Part shown: piece by piece, positions 7,724-16,243 of the stretch
How positions within the stretch are numbered: position 1 is the first letter of the stretch
Layout: each line of letters starts with the position of its first letter
From: Streptomyces sp. MNU76
GTDB lineage: Bacteria > Actinomycetota > Actinomycetes > Streptomycetales > Streptomycetaceae
Direction: 5' to 3'
Length of the DNA stretch: 64,000 bases
Assembly: GCF_020982545.1 (NCBI RefSeq)
Contig: NZ_JAJKLK010000007.1
Location: forward strand, 186,001-250,000
Made by a program: the position numbers and the translations under genes
The notes under the pieces: generated by a model
Database searches by the model: none
What the model was told of the DNA's origin: nothing
What the model saw: only the letters and a program-made list of their open reading frames with translations

Positions 7724-9148
7724 TCAGGCGCGAGCCAGCCACCGGCGCCGCTCGGCATCGGTGACCAGGCTCCGCTCGTGGTCGAGTTCCAGCTGGCCGA
7801 GACGGGTGTAGTGCTCGACCACCTCGGTACCGAAGGCCTCTTGCGCGAGCGCGCTGTTCTCGAAGGCGGCGAGAGCGTCGGCGAGGGTGGGCGGCACGGG
7901 GGTGCCGTCCGCCCTGTAGGAGTTGCCGGTTTCCGCAGGACCGAGGGCGAGCTTCTGTTCGATGCCGTGGTCGATGGCCGCCAGGGCTGCGGACAAAGCC
8001 AGGTAAGGGTTGGCATCCGCCCCGGGCACGCGGAACTCCAGATGGAGGCCCTCACCGTGACCGATGACACGGACGGCGCACGTGCGGTTGTCGTAGCCCC
8101 AGGTGAACGTGGTCGGGGCGAACGATCCAGGTGTGAACCGCTTGTAGGAGTTGACGTTCGGTGCGTAGAAGGGGACCAGTTCCGGCAGGCCGGCGAGCAG
8201 ACCCGCGATGGCGTGCTGCCCGATCTGGGACAGCCCGCCGCCAGGCTCATTCAGCTGGCTGATGGCCTTCGACCACAGCGACACGTGGAGGTGCAGACCG
8301 TTGGCCCAGCCGGTTTCCGGGGCCGCCATGAAGGTGGGCGCCAGTCCGGTACGCGAGCCGAGAGTGCGCACCGCGTGCTTGAAGAGCAGGTGCCGGTCGC
8401 AGGCGGCGAGCGCGGGCCCGTACGGGAACGTCACCTCGACCTGGCCGGGACCCGCCTCGGTCTTGATCGCTTCCACTGGCATTCCGGCACCCGCGAGCGC
8501 GCGCTGAAGGCGGCGGAAGAACCGGTCGGAATCCGGATCATGGTCGAGGGCGTAGTCCAGGTTCTCCGTGGCCAGCGGCTGCAGGCCCTGATGTCCGGCC
8601 TGTTCCGCTTCCGCGTATGTGCCCCTGTAGAGGACGAACTCGGTCTCGATCCCCGCCTTGGCGTGCAGACCGTGCCTGGACAGCCGGGTCAGCTGCTGGT
8701 GGAGGATCTGGCGGGGTGCGATCTCGATGGACGTTCCGTCGTGGGTCACGGCGTCGCCGAGCACGACGGCGGTACGTGGCAGCCACGGCACCACCCGCAA
8801 GGTCGACAGGGCCGGCTGCACGGACAGGTCCTGATAGCCGGTCTCCCACGAGGTCAGCGCGAAGCCGTCCGCCGGGCTCATGTCGACGTCGGTGGCCAGG
8901 ACGTAGGCGCACACCTCGGCGCCATGATGTGCAACGCGCTTGAGGAAGTGGTTCGCGTCGTAACGCTTCCCCTTCAGCCTCCCCTGCAGATCGGGGACGG
9001 CGAGCAGCACCGTGTCGATCGCCCCCGCCTGGACCAGGTTCCGCAGGTCGGACACGGAGAAGGCCTTCTCGGAGCGTCCGCCCTGCTCGAGGGCGGACGC
9101 GGCAGCCAGGCGTGGCACGGTGCCGTTGCTGCTCGTGGTTCTCGTCAT
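7724..9148 (-). CDS. glutamine synthetase family protein (gamma-glutamylpolyamine synthetase-like)
   Basis: The 474-residue protein has the glutamine synthetase catalytic domain. Metal and substrate motifs are visible in KAGIETEFVLYRG, IKTEAGPGQVEVTF, GLHLHVSLW and NSYKRFTPGSFAPTTFTWGYDNRT. In Streptomyces, divergent GS-like enzymes of this kind gamma-glutamylate polyamines or other amines instead of ammonia. The neighbouring APC permease favours that role over true ammonia assimilation. The ATG at 9148 shares its A with the permease stop (TGATG), so the two genes are translationally coupled. The exact amine substrate is uncertain. Confidence 0.85.
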   Translation of the reverse strand: MTRTTSSNGTVPRLAAASALEQGGRSEKAFSVSDLRNLVQAGAIDTVLLAVPDLQGRLKGKRYDANHFLKRVAHHGAEVCAYVLATDVDMSPADGFALTSWETGYQDLSVQPALSTLRVVPWLPRTAVVLGDAVTHDGTSIEIAPRQILHQQLTRLSRHGLHAKAGIETEFVLYRGTYAEAEQAGHQGLQPLATENLDYALDHDPDSDRFFRRLQRALAGAGMPVEAIKTEAGPGQVEVTFPYGPALAACDRHLLFKHAVRTLGSRTGLAPTFMAAPETGWANGLHLHVSLWSKAISQLNEPGGGLSQIGQHAIAGLLAGLPELVPFYAPNVNSYKRFTPGSFAPTTFTWGYDNRTCAVRVIGHGEGLHLEFRVPGADANPYLALSAALAAIDHGIEQKLALGPAETGNSYRADGTPVPPTLADALAAFENSALAQEAFGTEVVEHYTRLGQLELDHERSLVTDAERRRWLARA

Positions 9149-10677
9149 CAGACGACCTCTTTTTCGTACGTGGCCGCCGAGCGGTCGAAGTTCTGGGCCG
9201 GCACTTCGTACGAGCTGCCCTGCTTCCGCCACCACGCCCATGCCAGCGCGAGGACGACGAGCAGAGCTATCGGCGCGTAGTTGAAGGTCTCCACTGACAC
9301 CACGCCGCCGCCGGCGGGGCGCGTCTGCGGCAGGCAGAACAGCACCGTCACGAACACCACCCAGACAACGGCGATCGTGCCGACGGCCACGCCCCAGTTG
9401 CCGAGGTTCCAAGGGCCGGGCTGGAAGCGGTCCCGGTTCTTGATGCGCAGGTAGATCGGGATCGCGTACGCGGGGGTGATGCCGACCACGTTGATACTGG
9501 TGATCGCCGCGTACGCGACCGGGCTGTACAGGCTCGGCAGGGCCAGGAGTGCGGCGCACACGACTGCCAGCAGCACGGCCATGCGCGGAGTGCCGGTACG
9601 GCGGTCGACCTGCCGCCACAGGTGTGAGCCCGGCAGCGCCCCGTCACGCGAGAACGCGAACACCATCCGGCTGGCCGCGGCGGTCTCGGCATTGCCACAG
9701 CACAACTGCGCGATGATCACCACCAGGAGCAGTGCCTTCGCCCCCGCCACACCCAGGGCATCCAGGAAGATCTGCGCCGGCGGCACCCCCGTCGCCGTGC
9801 CCACGGTGCCCGCGTAGTCCTGGATCGCGAACGTGAGCCCGGCCAGCAGGACGAACCCGGCCAGCCACGACCAGCCGATCGCGTGGATGATCCCGCGGGA
9901 TGCGGACACCTGGGCGTCGGTCGTCTCCTCCGACAGGTGCGCGGAGGCGTCGTAACCGCAGAACGTGTACTGGGCCAGCAGCAGACCGAGCGCCGCCGCG
10001 TAGAGGGGGCTCCAGCCGGTGTTGTTGACGAACTCGCCGAACACGAAGTCCGAGGACTGGTGGTGGGAGGGGACAATCGCCAGAGCGCCGACGATCACCG
10101 TGACGCCGCCGAGGTGCCACCAGACGCTGATGCTGTTGAGGATGCTGACCAGCCGGACCCCGAACAGGTTCAGGGCGAGGTGCAGGGCGAGGATGCACAG
10201 GAAGATCACCATGATCTTCCCCGGCGTTGGCACGAATCCCCACTGCAGGTTGAACAGGGCGCCCGTGAACAGCGCGGCCCCGTAGTCGATGCCGGCGATC
10301 GCCCCGAGCAGGCCCAGCAGGTTCAGCCAGCCTGTGTACCAGCCCCACTTCCGCCCGCCGAGCTGCTCTGCCTGGTAGTACAGGGCCCCGGAGGTCGGGT
10401 AGGCGGAGGTCACCTCGGCGAGGGCGGCGCCGATGAACATCACCATGGCACCGACGACGAGCCAGCCCCACAGCATCACCGCCGGGCCGCCGGTGTTCAG
10501 GCCGAAGCCATACAAGGTCATACAGCCGGACAGGACGCTGATGACGCTGAAGGAGATTGCGAAGTTCCCGAACGGTCCCATGCGTCGGGTCAGCACGGGC
10601 TCGTAGCCCAGCTCCCGCAGGTACGCGTCATCGGACTTCCGGGACGTCGCACGATGGTTCGGACTCAAGCGAGACAC
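9148..10677 (-). CDS. APC-family amino acid/amine permease
   Basis: The 509-residue integral membrane protein has about twelve hydrophobic segments. It shows the APC pattern: GPFGNFAISFSVISVLSGC in the first membrane segment, EVTSAYPTSGALYYQ after the second, and FCGYDASAHLSEET in the middle. The closest-looking group is the GABA/choline/polyamine type of permease. With the downstream GS-like gene it would import a polyamine or related amine that is then glutamylated. The start follows a short leader region of about 75 bases after the unknown gene at 10753. Confidence 0.85.
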   Translation of the reverse strand: MSRLSPNHRATSRKSDDAYLRELGYEPVLTRRMGPFGNFAISFSVISVLSGCMTLYGFGLNTGGPAVMLWGWLVVGAMVMFIGAALAEVTSAYPTSGALYYQAEQLGGRKWGWYTGWLNLLGLLGAIAGIDYGAALFTGALFNLQWGFVPTPGKIMVIFLCILALHLALNLFGVRLVSILNSISVWWHLGGVTVIVGALAIVPSHHQSSDFVFGEFVNNTGWSPLYAAALGLLLAQYTFCGYDASAHLSEETTDAQVSASRGIIHAIGWSWLAGFVLLAGLTFAIQDYAGTVGTATGVPPAQIFLDALGVAGAKALLLVVIIAQLCCGNAETAAASRMVFAFSRDGALPGSHLWRQVDRRTGTPRMAVLLAVVCAALLALPSLYSPVAYAAITSINVVGITPAYAIPIYLRIKNRDRFQPGPWNLGNWGVAVGTIAVVWVVFVTVLFCLPQTRPAGGGVVSVETFNYAPIALLVVLALAWAWWRKQGSSYEVPAQNFDRSAATYEKEVV

Positions 10678-10752
10678 GGGTCAGCCTCCAAACTCAGAGA
10701 AAGAACTAGGCAGGTTCATGCCAAATCGGACTGGATGAGCAGCGGATGCCGG

Positions 10753-11757
10753 TCATGTGTGCGGGCCGGCGCGCGATCTACGGGTACGGGCGTAAGAAAG
10801 GGATTCGGCGCGCGCTCGAAGGAGCAGCGCCTCACCCGGGCCTGGCCCTGCGGCCCCTTCATGCACAGACGCCCACGGCTCGCGGGCCGCGTACGGGCCC
10901 ATCGCCTCGAACACCTCAGCGGCTTCGAGATACTGGTGGCCAGCCCACAACGCGTAGGCAAGAAGGCTCAGGTCAGCCACTGAGCGCTGCTCGCCGTGCG
11001 TCTTGTGGAACCAGTCGTGGAAGGCGGTCAGCGTGTAGTCGAGCGTCGACTCCTGCGCCCACTGCCGCCGCCACAGCGGATCGGCGCGCGATCGCCGTCG
11101 CTGCTCGACCTGCGCGTACGCGGGCAGAAGCAGCAGGGACGATCCGACAGGCCGCTGCGAGGCTACGGACCGACCGAAGTCGAAGACCGCGGCCAGGGAA
11201 GCGCCCGGCGGGCCATCCAGGGAGAGCATGAACTGCAGCACCCGGTGGTAGGCCTCCCGGTTGTACGGATCACGCCGGTTGACCTCGTACAACAGCCCCC
11301 ACGGACCGCTGGGCAGCATCGGCTCGCCGGGGTTCACGCGGTGTTCCTGGCGCAGCTGCCGCGTGTCGATCTGCGCCAGAGCCAGGAGGCATACCCACGG
11401 CACGGGATCATGCGGTGCGCGACGAGCCGCCAGCAGCGCATCACGGCGAGCCCTGAACTCGAACTCCAGCGTCTGCGGATGCCGTTGTTTGTGCGCGCGC
11501 AACGCCCGCTCGACAGCCACACGGGCACCCATCAATTGCGCGTCATAGCTGCCAGGCTCTTCGCCGAGCCACACGCCCACCACATCCGACCGGGCGGCTG
11601 CCACCGCGAGCAGCTGGGTACGTGACGTTCGCAGTGCCCAATGCGTGGCCGTAGCCAGCAACAGTTGCCGTGCCGTTCTCCAGCGGCCCGCCTGCAACTC
11701 AATCAGGGCCACGCCCAAGTCGTCGTCGCGGCCAGCAGGGTGATACACCAGGCGCAT
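10753..11757 (-). CDS. hypothetical protein, helical-repeat-like
   Basis: I do not recognise this 334-residue protein. It is soluble and largely alpha-helical, with TPR-like stretches such as GVALIELQAGRWRTARQLLL and LWAGHQYLEAAEVFEAMGPY. A conserved-looking core around WGLLYEVNRRDPYNREAYHR follows a Trp-rich segment. It has no signal peptide or membrane segment. It is transcribed alone. A related actinobacterial family of unknown function is likely, since codon use and length look normal. No function is inferred. Confidence 0.6.
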   Translation of the reverse strand: MRLVYHPAGRDDDLGVALIELQAGRWRTARQLLLATATHWALRTSRTQLLAVAAARSDVVGVWLGEEPGSYDAQLMGARVAVERALRAHKQRHPQTLEFEFRARRDALLAARRAPHDPVPWVCLLALAQIDTRQLRQEHRVNPGEPMLPSGPWGLLYEVNRRDPYNREAYHRVLQFMLSLDGPPGASLAAVFDFGRSVASQRPVGSSLLLLPAYAQVEQRRRSRADPLWRRQWAQESTLDYTLTAFHDWFHKTHGEQRSVADLSLLAYALWAGHQYLEAAEVFEAMGPYAAREPWASVHEGAAGPGPGEALLLRARAESLSYARTRRSRAGPHT

Positions 11758-11971
11758 CAGAGTCCCTCGCTATGAACGGGACGGTGGCGGAATGCTAGAT
11801 CGAGGCTGCTCGTCCGATGTGTTCGAACTGTGCGAGGTGGCGTCGTGCTCTCTGGGTTAAACGTCAATGTCATCGGGGGCCTCAGGCGAGTTGGGGGTGG
11901 GGCCGAGGCGGGTGGGGCCGTACCGCCGCCGCGAGGCGGGGGCGGCTCAGGCGCCGAGTGGGGCGGCCTAG

Positions 11972-13366
11972 TACTGCAACGGTGCTTGTTCTGAGTACTG
12001 GGCAGTTCAGGGGCTGTGTCCGCGTCGTTTGTAGTGGCTGATGCGGGCTTGGTGCTGGCGTCGGCGGCGCCAGTGGGACCAGTGCAGGATGTGGTCGACC
12101 GGTGCTGGTCGGCGGTTGGTGAGGCGGGTTATCAGGCGTCGGATTTCGGCGAGGCTGAGGTGGATGAGCTGGGAGGATCCGTTTCTGCTTTGTCCGTGTC
12201 CAGCTGTCGGGCCCGCAGGACGGTCAGGCAGGCGTGGGCGGCCATGGCCAGAGTCATGTGGCGGTGCCAGCCGGGGTAGCGGCGGACCTGGTAGTCGTCC
12301 AGGCCGCATTCCTGCTTGGCGGTCTGGAAGCATTCCTCGACCGCCCAGCGGCTGCCCGCGATGCGGATCAGCTCGTCCAGCGTCGTGTCGGCGGGACAGT
12401 AGGCGATGTAGTAGGAGATCTCCTCGGGCCTGCTCACGCTGCGGCGGGCGAGGACCCAGTGCCGGCGGTCCTCGCGGTGCCAGGGCCTCACTTCGACGCG
12501 GGCCCAGTCGTAGATCCGTCGGCCATGTGCTCCCTCGCCGCAGGAACGGCGTTTCCATTTCTGCCGGGGCAGGCCGGGGAACAGGTCGTGGACGGGGTGG
12601 TCGATGGACCAGCGGGTGACGACGGTGTCGTGCCGGGTGGTGGCCATGACGTGGAAGACGTCCGCTTGCTCGAGCTCGAACCGCCAGCCCTTGCTGTAGC
12701 CGTAGGCGGCGTCCGCCGTGACCCAGGCGAACGGGATCTTGTCGGCGATGGCCCGGCGGACCATCGCCTTGGCCATGGCCACCTTCGTGGCGAAGGCGAC
12801 GTGGTCGTCGATGCCCGCCCGGCGGCAGCGTTCCCGGTCGTCCGTCCAGGACGTGGGCAGATACAGACGGCGGTCGATCAACGTGCGTCCGCGGCCGGTG
12901 GCGTAGGCGAGGAACACGCCGATCTGGCAGTTCTCCGTGCGGGCGGTGCCGGAGTACTGCCTTTGCACCCCGGCCGAACGGACGCCCTTCTTCAGAAAGC
13001 CGGTGTCGTCGACGATCAGGACGGCATCGCTGTCTCCGAGGTGTTCCACCACGTAGTCGCGTACGTCGTTCAGGACCTCGTCGGCGTCCCACTCAATCCG
13101 GTTCAGCAGCCGGTGGATGCGATCGGGACCCGCGTGTCCTGCCTCCTCCGCCAGCGTCCAGCCGTTCTTGCGCTGCAGCGGCGCAACCAGCCCACGCATG
13201 TAAGCCAGCGCCGACTGACGCGGCTCCTCCCGGTTGAACCGGTGCACGAACCGCTCATGCAGAGCACCCAGTTCACCCGCCCACAACCTGACATCAGCAA
13301 GGTCCCCACCCATGACCACACCAACGACAGAGCTGGCCAGCAGTCACGGCAAAGACCGTTGCAGTA
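11972..13366 (-). mobile_element. IS701-like insertion sequence
   Basis: The element is 1395 bp. Its ends match as an inverted repeat beginning TACTGCAACGG (11972 inward; complement at 13356-13366). CTAG lies directly outside both ends. It encodes one DDE transposase on the minus strand, currently frameshifted. It is the left member of a three-element tandem array. Confidence 0.85.
12007..13313 (-). pseudogene. IS701-family DDE transposase, one-base frameshift
   Basis: The main frame runs from ATG 13313 to a stop at 12132. It carries the DDE-type segments VLIVDDTGFLKKG, FAWVTADAAYGYS and SRWAVEECFQTAKQE, typical of the IS701 family. After TDKAETDPP the frame reads a Ser-rich tail that is not family-like. 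The adjacent frame continues with QLIHLSLAEIRRLI and ends in QARISHYKRRGHSP at 12007. A single extra C at the CCC complementing 12171-12173 would restore one protein. So either the element is inactive or a base is missing from the sequence. Confidence 0.8.
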
Positions 13367-13370
13367 CTAG

Positions 13371-14431
13371 GGCCTGTATGGAGTTGTGATCTCGTGAGCC
13401 CCCGGCCTGGGAAAGCCGGGGGCCCTGGGGTAAAACGGTGGGGTGTCTCGACCTCAACTTTCGGATGCCGAGTGGGAGTTCGTCTCCCCGTTCCTGCCGG
13501 TCGGTGAGTATGGGCCGTACCCGGAGAATCTGCGGGCGCACTTCGAGGGCATCGTGTGGCGGTTCAGGAACGGGGCGAAATGGCGGGAGTTGCCCGAACG
13601 GTTCGGGCGCTGGTCCACCGTTTACGGCCGGTTTCGGCAGTGGCGGGATGCCGGGGTGTTCACCGCGGTGTTCCAGGGTGCGATCGCCGAGGCGGCGAAG
13701 CGGGGCCTGGTGGACTTGTCGCTGGTCAGCGTGGACTCGACCACGGTCCGGGCCCATCATGATGCTGCCGGGATGATCGTGGAGCCCGAGATCCTGGACG
13801 TGCTGGAGAAGGCCGCCGCGGAAAAAGGGCGTACCAGGAACAAGACGGGCAGCTGGACCCGGGCGGGAAGAACGACGACGTGTGAGGCGTCGCCGCAGGG
13901 CCCGGCTCGCCGCTGCTGACCTGGGGCGTTCCCGCGGCGGACTGACCACGAAGACGCACCTGTCCTGTGTGCCGCAGTGCCTGCCCCTCTCACTGAAGAT
14001 CACTGCGGGGCAAGCCGGGGACAGTCCGCAGTTCATCCCCGTCCTGAACAAGATCCACGTCCCCGGCCCGGTCGGCCGGCCCCGCACCCGGCCGGACGCA
14101 GTCGCGGGCGATAAGGCGTACTCGTCCCGCCAGAACCGTTCCCACCTGCGCAAACGCGGGATCAAAGCGGTCATCCCCGAGAAGAAGGATCAGGCCGCCC
14201 ACCGCAAGAACCGTGGCTCACGCGGCGGACGGCCCGTCACCTGGGACAAGCAGTTGTACAAGCTCCGCAACAGCGTCGAACGCACCATCAACAAGATCAA
14301 GGACTGGCGTGGCCTCGCCGTCCGCTACGACAAAAAGCCTGAAAGCTACCAGGCCGGACTCGAATTATGCGCCGGCCTCCTCTGGATCCGACACCTCGGA
14401 TCACAGCCTTGATCACAACTCCATACAGACC
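13371..14431 (+). mobile_element. IS5-like insertion sequence, copy A
   Basis: The element is 1061 bp with 21-bp terminal inverted repeats starting GGCCTGTATGG on the left and GGTCTGTATGG on the complemented right, one mismatch. CTAG lies outside both ends. It carries two overlapping ORFs with a possible slippery A5G run between them. Confidence 0.9.
13443..14412 (+). CDS. IS5-family transposase, two ORFs joined by -1 frameshift (copy A)
   Basis: ORF1 starts at GTG 13443 and ends at 13919; it holds the N-terminal domain and the first catalytic Asp in SLVSVDSTTVRAHH. ORF2 occupies the -1 frame to 14412 and holds the second Asp in AVAGDKAYSS and the Glu in NSVERTINKIKDW. A run GGAAAAAGGG at about 13820-13829 would allow a -1 slip that joins EKAAAEKG directly to the ORF2 frame, as in the IS427 group of the IS5 family. 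The fusion would be about 322 residues, a normal length. This copy therefore looks functional if the slip occurs. Confidence 0.75.
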
Positions 14432-14435
14432 CTAG

Positions 14436-15499
14436 GGCCTGTATGGAGTTGTGATCTCGTGAGCCCCCGGCCTGGGAAAGCCGGGGGCCCTGGGGTAAAA
14501 CGGTGGGGTGTCTCGACCTCAACTTTCGGATGCCGAGTGGGAGTTCGTCTCCCCGTTCCTGCCGGTCGGTGAGTATGGGCCGTACCCGGAGAATCTGCGG
14601 GCGCACTTCGAGGGCATCGTGTGGCGGTTCAGGAACGGGGCGAAATGGCGGGAGTTGCCCGAACGGTTCGGGCGCTGGTCCACCGTTTACGGCCGGTTTC
14701 GGCAGTGGCGGGATGCCGGGGTGTTCACCGCGGTGTTCCAGGGTGCGATCGCCGAGGCGGCGAAGCGGGGCCTGGTGGACTTGTCGCTGGTCAGCGTGGA
14801 CTCGACCACGGTCCGGGCCCATCATGATGCTGCCGGGATGATCGTGGAGCCCGAGATCCTGGACGTGCTGGAGAAGGCCGCCGCGGGGGCCTTAGCCGCG
14901 CCAGGAACAAGACGGGCAGCTGGACCCGGAGCGGGAAGAACGACGACGTGTGAGGCGTCGCCGCAGGGCCCGGCTCGCCGCTGCTGACCTGGGGCGTTCC
15001 CGCGGCGGACTGACCACGAAGACGCACCTGTCCTGTGTGCCGCAGTGCCTGCCCCTCTCACTGAAGATCACTGCGGGGCAAGCCGGGGACAGTCCGCAGT
15101 TCATCCCCGTCCTGAACAAGATCCACGTCCCCGGCCCGGTCGGCCGGCCCCGCACCCGGCCGGACGCAGTCGCGGGCGATAAGGCGTACTCGTCCCGCCA
15201 GAACCGTTCCCACCTGCGCAAACGCGGGATCAAAGCGGTCATCCCCGAGAAGAAGGATCAGGCCGCCCACCGCAAGAACCGTGGCTCACGCGGCGGACGG
15301 CCCGTCACCTGGGACAAGCAGTTGTACAAGCTCCGCAACAGCGTCGAACGCACCATCAACAAGATCAAGGACTGGCGTGGCCTCGCCGTCCGCTACGACA
15401 AAAAGCCTGAAAGCTACCAGGCCGGACTCGAATTATGCGCCGGCCTCCTCTGGATCCGACACCTCGGATCACAGCCTTGATCACAACTCCATACAGACC
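14436..15499 (+). mobile_element. IS5-like insertion sequence, copy B
   Basis: This 1064-bp element is almost identical to copy A and has the same terminal repeats and flanking CTAG. It differs in a short patch at about 14886-14900 where the A-rich slip site is replaced by a G/C-rich sequence, and in one extra A at about 14930. Confidence 0.9.
14508..15480 (+). pseudogene. IS5-family transposase, altered frameshift region (copy B)
   Basis: The N- and C-terminal coding parts match copy A. The patch that replaces the slip site moves ORF1 straight into the ORF2 frame (reading GALAAPGTRRAAGPG). An extra base shortly after, in GGAGCGGG versus GGGCGGG, throws it back, so ORF1 ends at 14987 and ORF2 starts separately near 14950. 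As sequenced the gene is split and lacks the slippery run. Without the extra base it would be a continuous in-frame transposase. Confidence 0.7.
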
Positions 15500-15694
15500 C
15501 TAGAAGCGAATCTGGCCGATCATGTCCGCGATGCTGGTCATGAACCGGCTGATGCTCGGGGCCATCGATGTGCTCGACAGGAAGAACCCGAAGAGCACGC
15601 AGACGATCGCGGGCCCGGGTTTCACGGACTTGCTGCGGATCAGAACGACCACGACGATGCCGAGCAACAGCACGAACGAGATGCTCAGAGCCAT
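15500..15694 (-). CDS. 64-residue membrane protein
   Basis: The product has two hydrophobic helices (SISFVLLLGIVVVVLI and a second around AIVCVLFGFFL) and a short C-terminal tail ending GQIRF. I recall similar two-helix proteins in actinomycete plasmid- or island-derived regions, but I do not know their function. The ATG at 15694 overlaps the stop of the preceding gene by one base. Its TAG stop is formed by the CTAG insertion target, so the neighbouring element entered exactly at the stop codon without changing the protein. Confidence 0.65.
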   Translation of the reverse strand: MALSISFVLLLGIVVVVLIRSKSVKPGPAIVCVLFGFFLSSTSMAPSISRFMTSIADMIGQIRF

Positions 15695-16134
15695 CAGGAG
15701 GCCGTTTCCTCCGCAGGCCCGCGCCGCTCCCGGCGAGCCTGGCTCAGCGCACGGCGAAGAACCTCGGGCTGGGTCAGCGATCGTGGGCCTCTGGGGAGGA
15801 CATGCCAGTGCATCCCCGGAGGGGTCGTGTTCTCAGCGGACGGCACGACTACGTGGCACTTCTGTCCCAGGGCAACGGTCCCCGGCTCTTCCCAGCGAGC
15901 CGCGGTACCCACGGGAACCAGGAAGTACAGCCGGGGCTCCGGACCTTCGTGGTCCAGGATCACCGGGCCGACCGGCTCGTCGCCCTCGTGGAGGATCTCG
16001 ATCGCGCGCCGGCCCACGGCCTCCACGGCGCGTACGGCATCCCACCACTCGCCTGCCGAGCACAGCTCCGGCTCTTCGCCGATGGGCATCCAGCGCGGCG
16101 GGACCGCGCGAGCTGCGGGATTGTCGTCGGACAT
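15694..16134 (-). CDS. hypothetical protein, 146 residues
   Basis: I do not recognise a named domain. The protein is soluble, begins PPRWMPIGEEPELCSAGEWW, and contains a beta-rich core around PRLYFLVPVGTAARWEEPGT and a Pro-rich end. Streptomyces genomes often carry related short proteins near XRE regulators. The ATG at 16134 has a GAGGAGG eight bases upstream, inside a hairpin. It is followed without gap by the 64-residue membrane protein and preceded by an XRE gene on the same strand, with a palindromic operator about 60 bases upstream. Confidence 0.6.
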   Translation of the reverse strand: MSDDNPAARAVPPRWMPIGEEPELCSAGEWWDAVRAVEAVGRRAIEILHEGDEPVGPVILDHEGPEPRLYFLVPVGTAARWEEPGTVALGQKCHVVVPSAENTTPPGMHWHVLPRGPRSLTQPEVLRRALSQARRERRGPAEETAS

Positions 16135-16143
16135 GGAAAAGGC

Positions 16144-16167
16144 CTCCTCACCACTGCGTGTGAGGAG
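16144..16167 (-). promoter_or_regulatory. hairpin covering the ribosome site of the 146-residue gene
   Basis: CTCCTCAC (16144-16151) and GTGAGGAG (16160-16167) form a perfect 8-bp stem with an 8-base loop. On the minus-strand transcript the right side of the stem contains the GAGGAG of the ribosome site, so folding could limit translation. Confidence 0.45.
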
Positions 16168-16195
16168 ACCATTCCATTCAGCAAGCTATTGTGCG

Positions 16196-16210
16196 CGGAC
16201 AGACTGTCCG
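16196..16210. promoter_or_regulatory. palindromic operator CGGACAGACTGTCCG
   Basis: This perfect 15-base palindrome (7-base arms, central A) lies 62 bases before the 146-residue gene. Near-identical palindromes occur at 17734 and 20291, each 68-84 bases before a start codon, so a shared regulator is likely. The nearby XRE proteins are the obvious candidates. Confidence 0.55.
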
Positions 16211-16243
16211 TGGGGTTCGCTCACCAAAGCCCTTGACACAACC

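Larger units (their letters stand above)
11968..15503. repeat. four CTAG target copies flanking three stacked IS elements
   Basis: CTAG occurs at 11968-11971, 13367-13370, 14432-14435 and 15500-15503, exactly at the outer and inner boundaries of three insertion sequences. Each element is therefore bordered by the 4-bp direct repeat expected of a target duplication at CTAG. The stacking shows serial insertion into the same tetranucleotide. Confidence 0.85.

Noticed and set aside
7193..9280. 695-codon plus-strand frame opposite the GS-like and LuxR genes
   Set aside because: Shadow of the real minus-strand genes, with no domain or ribosome site.
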